Source: Pseudomonas sp. DNDY-54
GTDB lineage: Bacteria; Pseudomonadota; Gammaproteobacteria; Pseudomonadales; Pseudomonadaceae
Assembly: GCF_019880365.1 (NCBI RefSeq)
Contig: NZ_CP082271.1
Coordinates: 4,092,001-4,156,000, forward strand
Length of the DNA stretch: 64,000 bases
Reading direction: 5' to 3'
Shown here: positions 16,104 through 26,429 of the stretch, piece by piece
How the letters are laid out: each line of letters opens with the position of its first letter
How positions within the stretch are numbered: position 1 is the stretch's first letter
Made by a program: the position numbers and the translations under genes
The notes under the pieces: generated by a model
Databases searched by the model: none
What the model saw: only the letters and a program-made list of their open reading frames with translations
Told to the model about the DNA's origin: nothing

Positions 16104-16789
16104 GCTGGGAACTGTTCATCAAGTGGCTGCCGGATTTCCTCGAAGGCGCCTGGCTTACCCTGCAGCTGGTCGGCGTTTCGGTCGTTGCCGGGCTAATCCT
16201 CGCGCTCCCGCTGGGCATCGCTCGCTCCTCGCGCATATTCGCGGTGCGGGCGTTGCCTTATGGCTATATCTTTTTCTTCCGCGGCACGCCGTTGCTGGTG
16301 CAATTGTTTCTCGTCTACTACGGCATGGCCCAGTTCGAGGCCGTTCGCGAAAGCTGGATGTGGCCGTTCCTGCGCGACCCGTACTGGTGCGCGATCATCA
16401 CCATGACCCTGCACACTGCCGCCTATATCGCCGAGATCCTGCGCGGCGCGATTCAGAATGTGCCCGCCGGTGAAGTCGAGGCGGCACGTGCGCTTGGCAT
16501 GTCGCGCTATCAGGCCCTGCGCCACATCATCTTGCCAAGGGCAACCCGCATCGGTCTGCCGGCCTACAGCAATGAAGTGATTCTGATGCTCAAGGCCAGC
16601 GCCCTGGCCAGCACCATCACCTTGCTGGAGCTGACCGGCATGGCCCGCAAGATCGCAGCGCGCACCTACATGCACGAGGAAATGTTCCTCACCGCGGGCC
16701 TGATCTACCTGATCATTGCCTTCGTGCTGATGCAGGGCTTCAAACTGCTGGAGCGCTGGCTGCGCGTGGATGCCTGCCAGGGGCGGTGA
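16100..16789 (+). CDS. Polar amino-acid ABC transporter, permease subunit 2 (HisM/AotM-like)
   Basis: A 229-residue inner-membrane permease, partner of the preceding subunit. Helix 1 contains LTLQLVGVSVVAGLILALPLG, the FFRGTPLLVQLFLVYYG motif is characteristic of HisM-type subunits, and the EAA loop is VEAARALGMSRYQALRHII followed by LPRATRIGLPAYSN. The start ATG overlaps the previous stop. It is the last gene of the transporter set; the following 159 bp hold no gene before the mutarotase start. Confidence 0.94.
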   Translation: MSWELFIKWLPDFLEGAWLTLQLVGVSVVAGLILALPLGIARSSRIFAVRALPYGYIFFFRGTPLLVQLFLVYYGMAQFEAVRESWMWPFLRDPYWCAIITMTLHTAAYIAEILRGAIQNVPAGEVEAARALGMSRYQALRHIILPRATRIGLPAYSNEVILMLKASALASTITLLELTGMARKIAARTYMHEEMFLTAGLIYLIIAFVLMQGFKLLERWLRVDACQGR

Positions 16790-16948
16790 TGCGCCTGGGT
16801 CCCTCCCGCGGCTGGCATCCGGCCGCGGCGGGCGGGTACCCCATCTGAGTGATTGACTCTCTTATCGAATCCGCAACGCACCCAATGCGGAATCCTCCCG
16901 CCCAGGCAGGGTCAGAACAACCCGTCATCCATTGCTAGCGAGACTGCC

Positions 16949-17842
16949 ATGCCCGTCGACATCCAGCGCATCGAAATGGACCAACTACCTTGCTGGCGCG
17001 TCCGCAACGGTGCGGCCGAACTGATAGTGGCCGAACAGGGCGCGCAGGTGCTCAGCTACCGGCAAGGCGAGGCAACACCGATCATCTGGCTGAGCGAGCA
17101 AGCGGCATTCAAGCGCGGCCAGGCGGTGCGTGGCGGCGTCCCGGTCTGCTGGCCCTGGTTCGGTGATCTGGCGCGCAATCCCGAGCCGGTACAGGACGCT
17201 TATCAAGACAACCAGCCCGCCCCCGCCCACGGACTGGTACGCGCCCTCGACTGGCGGCTGGCGAAATCAGACAGCGACGCGGACAGCGCAACCCTGGTCT
17301 TCACCTGCGATGCCGTGAGCGACCTGCCCGGTTGGCCACACGCCGTCCAACTGAGCCTTGAGATTCGCCTGGATCAGCGCCTACACATGACGCTGACCAG
17401 CCATAACCAAGGCACTGGTGCCATCGCCTTGTCCCAAGCGCTGCACAGCTACTTCGCCATCAGCGACATCACCCAGGTCACGGTAGAAGGGCTCGATGGG
17501 CGACCTTATATCGAAACCCTGGACGACTGGCAGCAGCGCCAGCAGCAAGGCGACCTCAGATTCACTGGCGAAACCGACCGCATCTACCTGGATCTACCGT
17601 CGACGTTGCACCTTCACGACTCGGGGCTCAACCGCAGAATTACCTTGGAAACCAGCGGCTCGCGTTCTGCCGTGCTGTGGAACCCGTGGATCGATAAGTC
17701 TCAGCGACTGTCGCAATTTGCCGATGACGCCTGGCAGCGAATGCTCTGCATCGAGACCGCCAACGTACTGAGCGACATGGTCCGACTGGCTCCCGGTGAC
17801 AGCCACAGTCTCAGCGTCTCGATCGGCGTCGAAGCCTCGTAA
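16949..17842 (+). CDS. D-hexose-6-phosphate mutarotase (YeaD-like)
   Basis: A 297-residue galactose-mutarotase-fold protein. It interconverts alpha and beta anomers of glucose-6-phosphate-type sugars (known for YeaD). Family landmarks are LIVAEQGAQVLSY, GVPVCWPWFG, HGLVRALDW with the catalytic histidine, ALHSYFAISD with a second histidine, and VLWNPWIDKSQRL near the C-terminus. The start MPVDIQRIEMDQL at 16949 is chosen because the 32 additional residues upstream have no family match. It is downstream of the amino-acid transporter but separated by 159 bp, so it probably has its own promoter. Confidence 0.92.
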   Translation: MPVDIQRIEMDQLPCWRVRNGAAELIVAEQGAQVLSYRQGEATPIIWLSEQAAFKRGQAVRGGVPVCWPWFGDLARNPEPVQDAYQDNQPAPAHGLVRALDWRLAKSDSDADSATLVFTCDAVSDLPGWPHAVQLSLEIRLDQRLHMTLTSHNQGTGAIALSQALHSYFAISDITQVTVEGLDGRPYIETLDDWQQRQQQGDLRFTGETDRIYLDLPSTLHLHDSGLNRRITLETSGSRSAVLWNPWIDKSQRLSQFADDAWQRMLCIETANVLSDMVRLAPGDSHSLSVSIGVEAS

Positions 17843-17995
17843 CGGCGCGTTTGTGCCAGCCAGCCGGCTGCGAAGAAGATCCGGCGTCTGGCAACAGCGA
17901 AACTATACTGAAGCCAGACAACGCATCTCCCGCGTACGCACTGTCAGCGACGCTGATGCGCGCTTGCCCGCCGGTTGCTCTAAAGGAGCTCTGCC

Positions 17996-18079
17996 ATGGA
18001 TGCCATGCCGCTGCAGACGGACCCTGGCCCACCTCTTCTCACAACGCGTCAGCCGGCACTGATGCGCCATGAACACTGA
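17996..18079 (+). CDS. Putative 27-residue leader peptide overlapping the next gene
   Basis: A short open frame MDAMPLQTDPGPPLLTTRQP... starts at an ATG preceded by a strong ribosome binding site (TAAAGGAG, 7 nt spacing) and ends 11 bases inside the next gene in another frame. The next gene's own ATG at 18069 has no recognisable ribosome binding site, so translation of this leader could deliver ribosomes to it. The peptide matches nothing I recognise; whether it is made is inference. Confidence 0.3.
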   Translation: MDAMPLQTDPGPPLLTTRQPALMRHEH

Positions 18080-19148
18080 CTTCGATCTGCTGCTGGCCGG
18101 CGCGGGCCATAGCCACCTCGGTGTGCTGAATCAATGGGCCGACGGCGAGCGGCCCATGGGCCGCATCGGCCTCGTCTCGGCCGAACCCCACGCGTGGTAC
18201 TCGGGCATGATGCCGGGCCTTGTCGCCGAGCATTACCAGCCCCGCCAATGCCGCATCGGGCTGCCCAAACTATGCGCCGCCGCAGAAGTTGAGTTCATTC
18301 AGGGCACCCTCGTGGCGCTGCTTCCCGATACGCCTGAACTGCTCCTGGCGACCGGCGAGACATTGCGCAGCACCTGGTTATCGTTGAATCTGGGCTCGCT
18401 GCCCTGGCTGCCGGAACAATTCGGCGATGGCATGGAGTTGCTATCGGTAAAGCCATTCGCCGACTTCATCCGTCGCTGGCAACAATGGCAGGAGAGCCCC
18501 GAGCCGGTGGCCATCCTCGGCGGCGGGCCGGCTGGCGCAGAGCTGGCATTGGCCATGGCTGGTCGCGTACCGGCGATTCATCTGTTCTGTGCCGGCGAGC
18601 TGCTGGCCGACCATCCGCGCCGGCTCCGGGCGCTGGCTCTGGGCCATCTACAGCGTGCAGACGTACAGATCCACGAGCACGTCAGCATCCAGGCCGTGCA
18701 TGGCAACACGCTGATCGGTGACGGCCAGATTCACTGGCGAGGCCGGCGCCTGGTCGTCGCAACCGGCCCCAACCCCCTGGGTTGGCTGCGCGACTCCGGG
18801 CTGCGCCTGGATGGCGACGGCTTCATCGAGGTAAGCCCAGCGCTACAAAGCCGCTCGCACCGCCACGTGTTCGCCAGCGGCGATTGCGCCAGCCTGCCGG
18901 GCGCTGCTCGCAACGGTGTGCACGCCGTGCGCCAGGCAGCCGTGCTTGCGACCAACCTGAGTCGGGCAGCCATCGGCCAGCCGCTGCGTCACTACCATCC
19001 TCAGACGCATAGCCTTGCTTTACTCGCCGACGGTCAGCGGGGTGCGTTGATGAGCTGGGCGAACCTGGCCGCCGAGGGAAAATTGCTGGGTCTTTGGAAG
19101 GATCACCTTGACCGTCGCTTCATGCGCCAGCATGGCAATCGGGATTGA
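18069..19148 (+). CDS. FAD-dependent pyridine nucleotide-disulfide oxidoreductase family protein
   Basis: A 359-residue flavoprotein related to type II NADH dehydrogenases and to the oxidoreductase domain fused to SelD in some bacteria. The N-terminal FAD-binding stretch is LLLAGAGHSHLGVLNQW, the second dinucleotide fold is VAILGGGPAGAELALAMAG (around residue 148), and the FAD C-terminal motif HVFASGDCASL sits near residue 280. The substrate is unknown. The start is fixed by the family N-terminus although no ribosome binding site is seen; a short upstream frame with a strong site overlaps it. The downstream neighbour is convergent. Confidence 0.85.
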   Translation: MNTDFDLLLAGAGHSHLGVLNQWADGERPMGRIGLVSAEPHAWYSGMMPGLVAEHYQPRQCRIGLPKLCAAAEVEFIQGTLVALLPDTPELLLATGETLRSTWLSLNLGSLPWLPEQFGDGMELLSVKPFADFIRRWQQWQESPEPVAILGGGPAGAELALAMAGRVPAIHLFCAGELLADHPRRLRALALGHLQRADVQIHEHVSIQAVHGNTLIGDGQIHWRGRRLVVATGPNPLGWLRDSGLRLDGDGFIEVSPALQSRSHRHVFASGDCASLPGAARNGVHAVRQAAVLATNLSRAAIGQPLRHYHPQTHSLALLADGQRGALMSWANLAAEGKLLGLWKDHLDRRFMRQHGNRD

Positions 19149-19154
19149 AGGCGT

Positions 19155-19838
19155 TCACCCGAGCAATTGCTGCAAACGCGCCTCCAGCAAGGCAGGGAAC
19201 CGGGAAAGCCAGGTTCGATTGCGCGGCGAGGGATGCGGCAACGGGTGCAGACGAAACGCGCGAGCGGCGCCCCGCTCGGTTATCAGCTCGATATCGACGA
19301 ATGCCGTGAACCGGTCCTCGCGCTTCCAGTACGTTTCGAGCCGTCGGCGCTCCTCTTGCGACCGGCCCATACCGAACCAGAGAAAGGCCTCTCGACCGAG
19401 CGTGACGATGTCGCGGCCTTGCCAGTTGTCGATCAGTACACGCTGCATGAGCGGATGAAAGCGCCGCTTGACCGCCATCGACCAGGCGCGATTGCCGAGC
19501 GGTTTGTATGGCACGGTGTTCACCCAGAAGAAGGTATGGCCCAGCGCGCGGCCGGCTTCAACATCAGGCATTTCTCTGCCGTGTAGATGTTGGTACAGGG
19601 CTCGGCGAACCAGCTGCCCACCGCTGCCAACGAACGGCTCGCCCAAGCGAACCTCTTCACGACCGGGATCTCGACCGAAAAATGCAATTGGCGCGTCGGC
19701 GGGGCCTAACCCGATGATTGGTTCCAGCGGGTCTTTATCGAATGCGTGATACACCGCCACATCGATGCCTTCGGTCTCGGCCGCCAGCGTGCGGAAGGCC
19801 TCGCGCTCAGACGGCTCAAGCGGTACCGGGCCTCGCAT
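19155..19838 (-). CDS. Uracil-DNA glycosylase superfamily protein
   Basis: A 227-residue protein of the UDG fold. Motif A is FFGRDPGREEVRLGEPFVG, matching the GxxPG...E..G.PFVG pattern of family 4/5-like enzymes; VNTVPYKP is the second strand and HPLPHPSPRN carries the C-terminal HPSP-type motif. It lacks the clustered cysteines of the Fe-S UDGs. A DNA-repair or nucleic-acid role is likely, the substrate base is not evident. The ATG at 19838 follows the upstream gene's stop by 4 bases; a TTG at 19862 with GAGGTGA in front is an alternative start that would overlap that gene by 20 bases. Confidence 0.82.
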   Translation of the reverse strand: MRGPVPLEPSEREAFRTLAAETEGIDVAVYHAFDKDPLEPIIGLGPADAPIAFFGRDPGREEVRLGEPFVGSGGQLVRRALYQHLHGREMPDVEAGRALGHTFFWVNTVPYKPLGNRAWSMAVKRRFHPLMQRVLIDNWQGRDIVTLGREAFLWFGMGRSQEERRRLETYWKREDRFTAFVDIELITERGAARAFRLHPLPHPSPRNRTWLSRFPALLEARLQQLLG

Positions 19839-19842
19839 GGGA

Positions 19843-20373
19843 TCAGAGGTCGCTTTCGTCAACCAAGGTCACCTCAGCGGCAGACAGCTCATAGGCTGCA
19901 TCGGCCAGCGCGTTGCGAACCGGCTCGATCCGAAGCGTCCCGTCGACCCAAAGCGGTGCGTAGATATCGTCCAGCGTAATGCCGTCCGGATAGCGGACCA
20001 TCACAATCTGATTCGGCGGCGGTGGCGGGACGTGGATACAGGCGCCCGGATAGGGCACCAGAAAGAATTCCGTACTGCGCCCCCGGCTGTCTGTCTCCAG
20101 CGGGACCGGATAGCCGCCCAGGCGCACCTGCTTTCCATCAAGCGCAGGCACGGTCTTGGCCGAGTACATGACCGCGGGCAGACCCGCGCCTTGCTTGAGC
20201 CCGCCCTGATCGCTGAAACCGTCATTTTCCGGCGAGTCGTGCTCGATCTCGGGCATGTCCTCGAGTGCCTGACGGTCCTCGGGCGGCATGAGTTCGAGCC
20301 AGTCCAGCTCAGCCGGAGCGGCCTGTATGACTGAAGCACAGCCGAGAAGTATCGAAAAAACTAGAAGACGCAT
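19843..20373 (-). CDS. DUF3299 family exported protein
   Basis: A 176-residue protein with a signal peptide (residues 1-18, LVFSILLGCASVIQA). The mature part begins LDWLELMPPEDRQ and contains GGYPVPLE and PYPGACIHVPPPPPNQIV, the hallmark blocks of DUF3299, which include a single conserved cysteine followed by a proline run. The function is unknown; the family is periplasmic or lipoprotein-like. It is directly upstream of the UDG-like gene on the same strand with a 4-bp gap, so the two are co-transcribed, although no functional link is obvious. Confidence 0.85.
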   Translation of the reverse strand: MRLLVFSILLGCASVIQAAPAELDWLELMPPEDRQALEDMPEIEHDSPENDGFSDQGGLKQGAGLPAVMYSAKTVPALDGKQVRLGGYPVPLETDSRGRSTEFFLVPYPGACIHVPPPPPNQIVMVRYPDGITLDDIYAPLWVDGTLRIEPVRNALADAAYELSAAEVTLVDESDL

Positions 20374-20424
20374 GGCTACCGCGTGGTAAAGGAACGGGAC
20401 CGCAGGGCGCGGCCCCGAGGCGAA

Positions 20425-20676
20425 TCAGTGTTTACGGCCGGTCACCATGGTGTAGATGACCAGCAGGATGACCGCGCCAATCACGGCGCCGATAAAGCCT
20501 GCACCTTCACCCGCGCGGTAGAGCCCAAGGGCCTGCCCGCCATAGGTGGCCAGCAGCGAGCCGCCAATACCCAGCAGGATAGTCATGATCCAGCCCATGC
20601 TGTCATTGCCGGGTTTAAGGAAGCGCGCGATGAGGCCTACGATCAGGCCGATGATGATGGTTCCGATGATGCCCAT
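20425..20676 (-). CDS. GlsB/YeaQ/YmgE family small membrane protein
   Basis: An 83-residue, very hydrophobic and glycine-rich protein with three membrane helices (MGIIGTIIIGLIVGLIARFL, ILLGIGGSLLATYGG, IGAVIGAVILLVIYTMV). This matches the transglycosylase-associated / GlsB stress-response family. The start at 20676 is placed 6-7 nt after the strong site AGAGGAG; an in-frame TTG at 20682 would be too close to it. It precedes the DUF3299 gene on the same strand with 51 bp between them. Confidence 0.9.
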   Translation of the reverse strand: MGIIGTIIIGLIVGLIARFLKPGNDSMGWIMTILLGIGGSLLATYGGQALGLYRAGEGAGFIGAVIGAVILLVIYTMVTGRKH

Positions 20677-20776
20677 TGGCAATCTCCTCTAGGTCCGAAA
20701 ATACTCGTTACGTAATCTCGGACCGGAGCTATGCCAGGCAGTTCGACCTGTAGCCGCAAGCCAGACGGCCGGAAGC

Positions 20777-21862
20777 TCAATCGCGATGGATCAGCGACTC
20801 AACCGCCGTAATCTGCCGATCGAGCGTCGCCCGATCCGGACAGCGCAAGGTGGCGTGCCCGACCTTGCGCCCGACCTTGAACGCCTTGCCGTAGTGGTGC
20901 AGATGGCAGTCCTCGATGGCGATGACCTTGGCCACCGGCGGTACCTCACCGATGAAATTGAGCATGGCACTCTCGCCGAGCTTCGCCGTCGAGCCCAGCG
21001 GCAGGCCGGTTACGGCGCGCAAGTGGTTCTCGAATTGGCTGCATTCGGCGCCTTCGATGGTCCAGTGCCCGGAGTTATGCACGCGCGGCGCGATCTCGTT
21101 GGCTTTGAGTCCGCCGTCGACCTCAAAGAATTCGAAGGCCAGTACGCCGACGTAATCCAGCTCAGCTAAAACCCGGCCGGCATACTCTTCGGCCAGTGAC
21201 TGCAGCGGGTGGTTGCTGCTCGCAACCGACAACCGCAGGATGCCGTCTTCGTGAGTGTTGTGGACCAGCGGGTAGAAGCAGGTTTCACCGTCCCGACCCC
21301 GTACGGCGATCAGCGATACCTCGCCGCTGAACGGCACGAAACCCTCCAGAATGCAGGGGACGCTGCCCAGCTCGGCAAAGGCGTTGGCGACATCTGTCGG
21401 CTTACGCAACACCTTTTGGCCTTTACCGTCGTAGCCGAGGGTGCGGGTCTTGAGTACGGCCGGCAGGCCGATGCTGCGGGCGGCAGCGTCAAGGTCGGCC
21501 TGAGACTGGATATCCGCAAACGCCGGCGTGGGGATGCCGAGCGCCTTGAACATGGACTTCTCGAACCAGCGATCACGGGCGATGCGCAGTGCCTCGGCGC
21601 TCGGAAAGACCGGAACGAACTGCGACAGGAACGCCACCGTCTCGGCCGGCACGCTTTCGAATTCGAAGGTCACCAGATCGACTTCATCGGCCAGCTGGCG
21701 CAGATGGTCCCGATCCCCGTAGTCGGCGCATAGATGCTCGCCCAACGCCGCGGCGCAGGCGTCGGGCGCCGGATCGAGAAACGCGAAGTTCATGCCCAGC
21801 GGGGTTCCCGCCAAGGCCAGCATGCGACCCAGTTGGCCGCCACCGATCACGCCGATTTTCAT
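20777..21862 (-). CDS. purK: N5-carboxyaminoimidazole ribonucleotide synthase PurK
   Basis: A 361-residue ATP-grasp enzyme that carboxylates AIR with bicarbonate and ATP in purine synthesis. The N-terminus MKIGVIGGGQLGRMLALAG is diagnostic; VTFEFESVP, VLKTRTLGYDGKGQ (nucleotide lid), CILEGFVPFSGEVS, FFEVDGGLKANEIAPRVHNS and HWTIEGAECSQFENHLRA follow in family order. It is immediately downstream of purE on the minus strand; the purE stop directly abuts this ATG (TAAATG). The two enzymes act consecutively. Confidence 0.97.
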   Translation of the reverse strand: MKIGVIGGGQLGRMLALAGTPLGMNFAFLDPAPDACAAALGEHLCADYGDRDHLRQLADEVDLVTFEFESVPAETVAFLSQFVPVFPSAEALRIARDRWFEKSMFKALGIPTPAFADIQSQADLDAAARSIGLPAVLKTRTLGYDGKGQKVLRKPTDVANAFAELGSVPCILEGFVPFSGEVSLIAVRGRDGETCFYPLVHNTHEDGILRLSVASSNHPLQSLAEEYAGRVLAELDYVGVLAFEFFEVDGGLKANEIAPRVHNSGHWTIEGAECSQFENHLRAVTGLPLGSTAKLGESAMLNFIGEVPPVAKVIAIEDCHLHHYGKAFKVGRKVGHATLRCPDRATLDRQITAVESLIHRD

Positions 21863-22354
21863 TTATGCGCTCCTCGGGTCCGGATTATCGAGCACCGTCT
21901 GGGTCTGCTCGTCGCGGAATTTCTTCAGCGCAGCGTGATATTCAGGGAATTCGTGGCCGATGATGCTCGCCGAGAGCAGCGCAGCGTTGATCGCTCCAGC
22001 CTTGCCGATGGCCAGCGTAGCGACCGGCACGCCGGCCGGCATCTGCACGATCGACAGCAACGAATCCACACCGGAGAGCATCGACGATTGCACCGGCACG
22101 CCAAGCACGGGCAGATGAGTCTTGGCCGCGCACATACCCGGCAGATGAGCGGCGCCACCTGCGCCAGCAATGATCACGCGAATCCCGCGTGATTCGGCCT
22201 GCTCGGCATACTGAAAGAGCAGGTCGGGGGTGCGGTGCGCGGACACCACGGTGACTTCGTGCGCAATGCCGAGTTTCTCCAGCATGTCTGCGGTGTGGCT
22301 CAAGGTGGACCAGTCGGACTTGGAGCCCATGATCACGCCTACCAGTGCGGTCAT
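21863..22354 (-). CDS. purE: 5-(carboxyamino)imidazole ribonucleotide mutase PurE
   Basis: A 163-residue class I PurE that converts N5-CAIR to CAIR. The start MTALVGVIMGSKSDWSTL contains the GSKSDW substrate loop; VVSAHRTPD with the catalytic histidine and AGGAAHLPGM follow. The frame is open 65 codons upstream, but that part corresponds to the promoter region and is not PurE-like. It is the first gene of purE-purK. The region to the divergent adhP gene (about 250 bp) must contain both promoters. Confidence 0.97.
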   Translation of the reverse strand: MTALVGVIMGSKSDWSTLSHTADMLEKLGIAHEVTVVSAHRTPDLLFQYAEQAESRGIRVIIAGAGGAAHLPGMCAAKTHLPVLGVPVQSSMLSGVDSLLSIVQMPAGVPVATLAIGKAGAINAALLSASIIGHEFPEYHAALKKFRDEQTQTVLDNPDPRSA

Positions 22355-22603
22355 CGTCGTGCCTCGCTTCGGCGCCAGAAGGCGCATCAGGAACAACGGC
22401 CGCGCTGAAAGCAGCGCGGCCGTGCAGGTACAGGGTCGGAACCGGTCCAACCAAAGGCCGCGCAGTATATCGCAAGCCCCAACCCGCCGGCACCCGTGAC
22501 CGCGCGTCTGGCATCGCCGCGAAGGACCGCTAACCTTGCCCAGGGTCAATGCCCACTTGGATCAGGCGGGGACACTCCCTGTTCCGACGCACAGGAGACG
22601 CAC

Positions 22604-23626
22604 ATGAACCAGACGATGAAAGCCGCCGTGGCGCACGCCTACGGTGAACCGCTGCGTATCGAAGAGGTGAAAGTCCCGCTGCCCGGCCCTGGCCAGATCC
22701 TGGTCAAGATCGAGGCCTGCGGAGTGTGCCATACCGATCTGCACGCCGTGGAGGGCGACTGGCCTGTGCGCCCACCGCTGCCCTTCATTCCGGGACACGA
22801 AGGCGTCGGATATGTCGCCGCTGTGGGAAGCGGCGTCAATCGGGTCAGGGAAGGTGACCGCGTCGGCGTGCCCTGGCTGTACAGCGCCTGTGGCTGCTGC
22901 GAGCACTGCCTGACGGGCTGGGAAACACTCTGCGCCGAGCAACAGAACACCGGCTATTCGGTCAACGGTGGCTATGCCGAGTACGTCCTGGCTGACCCTA
23001 ACTATGTCGGCATCCTGCCCAAGGACGTGGCGTTCGATGAGATCGCCCCGATCCTGTGCGCCGGCGTGACGGTCTACAAGGGGTTGAAAGTGACCAATGC
23101 CCGCCCAGGCCAGTGGGTGGTGATCTCAGGCGTCGGCGGATTGGGCCATGTAGCCGTGCAGTACGCCAAGGCCATGGGTTTGCACGTCGCAGCAGTAGAT
23201 GTCGACGACGCCAAGCTGGAACTGGCGAAGACACTCGGCGCCAGCCTCACCATCAATGCGCGTACCGAAGACCCGGTCGAAGTGATTCAACGCGATATCG
23301 GCGGGGCGCATGGCGTGCTGGTCACTGCGGTGTCCAACAGCGCCTTCGGACAGGCCATCGGCATGGCTCGGCGACACGGCACCGTTGCCCTGGTCGGCCT
23401 GCCGCCGGGAGATTTCCCGACGCCGATTTTCGATGTGGTGCTCAAAGCCATCAGCATCACCGGCTCCATCGTCGGTACTCGCGCGGACCTCCAGGAAGCG
23501 CTGGATTTCGCCGCCGAAGGGCTGGTCAAGGCGACGATCCACAGCGGCAAGCTGGACGACATCAACGAAATCTTCGACCAGATGCGTGCCGGGACCATCG
23601 AAGGCCGAATCGTGATGAATCTCTAG
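22604..23626 (+). CDS. adhP: Zinc-dependent alcohol dehydrogenase AdhP
   Basis: A 340-residue medium-chain dehydrogenase oxidising ethanol and other primary alcohols with NAD. Catalytic zinc ligands are in GVCHTDLHAVEGDWP and GHEGVG; the structural zinc site is CGCCEHCLTGWETLC. The Rossmann motif is ISGVGGLGHVAVQYA with VDVDDAKLELA after it. The start at 22604 follows the site AGGAGACG. The length is normal for AdhP. It is divergent from purE; downstream there is an 11-bp terminator-like stem before the convergent LysR gene. Confidence 0.95.
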   Translation: MNQTMKAAVAHAYGEPLRIEEVKVPLPGPGQILVKIEACGVCHTDLHAVEGDWPVRPPLPFIPGHEGVGYVAAVGSGVNRVREGDRVGVPWLYSACGCCEHCLTGWETLCAEQQNTGYSVNGGYAEYVLADPNYVGILPKDVAFDEIAPILCAGVTVYKGLKVTNARPGQWVVISGVGGLGHVAVQYAKAMGLHVAAVDVDDAKLELAKTLGASLTINARTEDPVEVIQRDIGGAHGVLVTAVSNSAFGQAIGMARRHGTVALVGLPPGDFPTPIFDVVLKAISITGSIVGTRADLQEALDFAAEGLVKATIHSGKLDDINEIFDQMRAGTIEGRIVMNL

Positions 23627-23641
23627 CGACCCGGGAGCTTG

Positions 23642-23681
23642 CTGGCGATCCGGCGCCTCGGCTTACGGATCGCCAGTTCTT
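23642..23681 (+). terminator. Terminator-like stem after adhP
   Basis: CTGGCGATCCG (23642-23652) pairs perfectly with CGGATCGCCAG (23666-23676) around a 13-nt loop and is followed by TTCTTC. It lies 15 bp after the adhP stop. Confidence 0.55.
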
Positions 23682-23744
23682 CACGCTGCAAGGCGCCACG
23701 CTGATTGCAACCGCAACACAAACACAACCTCATCAATACACAGC

Positions 23745-24671
23745 CTATTCCACCGACAAGCCGCCTACGCCCTGCCCTGCACCCGCTTCAAGCTTGCGCC
23801 AGAGCAACCGCACCGGCGCCTTGCGCACCAGCGCGCAGCGATAAAGACGAATCTCCAATGGCACGCGCCAGTGCTCACCGCCGCAGACCACCAGCTCGCC
23901 ACGCGCCAGCTCGGCGGTCACGCTGAGGCGCGGTACCCAGGCCAGGCCGAGCCGTTGCATCGCCATGCTTTTCAGGCTGTCCGCCATGGCCGTTTCGTAG
24001 ACCGTCGAGGAGCGCAAACCCCGTTGGCGTAGCAACAAATTGACCGATCGACCCAGTGACGCGCCGGTGCTGTACGCCAGTAACGGGACCGTCTGGCCAC
24101 TGTCCGGGTCGAACAGGGGCTCGCCCCGCGCGTCAACCGCACACACCGGGACGATTTCGGTGCGGCCCAGCGAACGCGACGGAAACAGCTCAGGGTCCAT
24201 CTGCAAGGCGGCCTCCGGATCGTAGTAGGCAAGGATCAGATCACAGGTGCCTTCACGCAGCGAATGCACCGCCTCGCCGACGTTGGTCGCGACCAGCCGG
24301 CTGTTCACCGGAACGCCATCCAGCCGCAGGCGCGCGAGCCATTCAGGAAAGAAGCCCAGCGCCAACGAGTGCGCGGCGGCAATCTGCAAGACCTCGCCCC
24401 GCTGGCCCTCGAGGTTGTGCAGGTAATGCACCACCTCACCGACCTGGTCGATCATGTTCCGCGCCGTCACCAGAAACAGCTGGCCCGCCTCGGTCAGCTC
24501 AACCGGCGTTTTAGCGCGGTTCACCAATGTCAGGCCGAGGCAGTTCTCAAGGCTGCGGATGCGCCGGCTAAAAGCAGGCTGAGTAACGAAGCGGCGAGCT
24601 GCCGCCTGGGAGAAGCTTCGTGTGGCGGCCAAAGCGACCAGATCTTCCAGCCACTTGGTTTCGATGTTCAT
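23745..24671 (-). CDS. LysR family transcriptional regulator
   Basis: A 308-residue regulator with the N-terminal winged helix-turn-helix (SFSQAAARRFVTQPAFSRRIRSLE, residues ~19-42) and a periplasmic-binding-protein-like effector domain from ~residue 90. It is transcribed divergently from aspA with 193 bp between the starts, so control of the aspartase gene is the simplest reading of context. The effector cannot be deduced. The start MNIETKWLEDLVALAAT is the normal LysR N-terminus. The 3' end is convergent with adhP. Confidence 0.92.
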   Translation of the reverse strand: MNIETKWLEDLVALAATRSFSQAAARRFVTQPAFSRRIRSLENCLGLTLVNRAKTPVELTEAGQLFLVTARNMIDQVGEVVHYLHNLEGQRGEVLQIAAAHSLALGFFPEWLARLRLDGVPVNSRLVATNVGEAVHSLREGTCDLILAYYDPEAALQMDPELFPSRSLGRTEIVPVCAVDARGEPLFDPDSGQTVPLLAYSTGASLGRSVNLLLRQRGLRSSTVYETAMADSLKSMAMQRLGLAWVPRLSVTAELARGELVVCGGEHWRVPLEIRLYRCALVRKAPVRLLWRKLEAGAGQGVGGLSVE

Positions 24672-24864
24672 CGACGACTCCTGCCGTGCAGTAGAAGGAC
24701 ATTTCAGGCGCCGCTATAACGCTCGCCAGCGAAACGGCGTCACAGCCTGCTCATGCCGATCATGCATGACCCAGCGATTAACGGCATTGGCCGAGCAGGA
24801 GCGCCAGCGCCTATGGTAGCGGCCTTCGCGGCAGTTGCCGCTTTTCTCTTGGATGAGAACCCTC

Positions 24865-26289
<1,425 letters not shown>

Positions 26290-26329
26290 CTCGCCCGTGG
26301 CGCTGACTACCCCAGCCGGCGCCGCGTAA

Positions 26330-26349
26330 AACCTCACGATCGAGGGGTT
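26330..26349. promoter_or_regulatory. hipBA operator-like repeat 1
   Basis: AACCTCACGATCGAGGGGTT, an imperfect inverted repeat sharing CCTCACGA with two further sites at 26381-26400 and 26430-26449. It lies about 120 bp upstream of the hipB start. Confidence 0.5.
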
Positions 26350-26380
26350 TCGTTCTCGAGCAGAACGTCTTAACACCTCA

Positions 26381-26400
26381 ATCCTCACGATCGTGCGGTT
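26381..26400. promoter_or_regulatory. hipBA operator-like repeat 2
   Basis: ATCCTCACGATCGTGCGGTT, starting 51 bp after the first site and 49 bp before the third. It shares ATCCTCACGA with site 3 and CTCACGATCG with site 1. Confidence 0.55.
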
Positions 26401-26429
26401 TTCTCGCCTTTCGTTCAAATTCAGCCATA

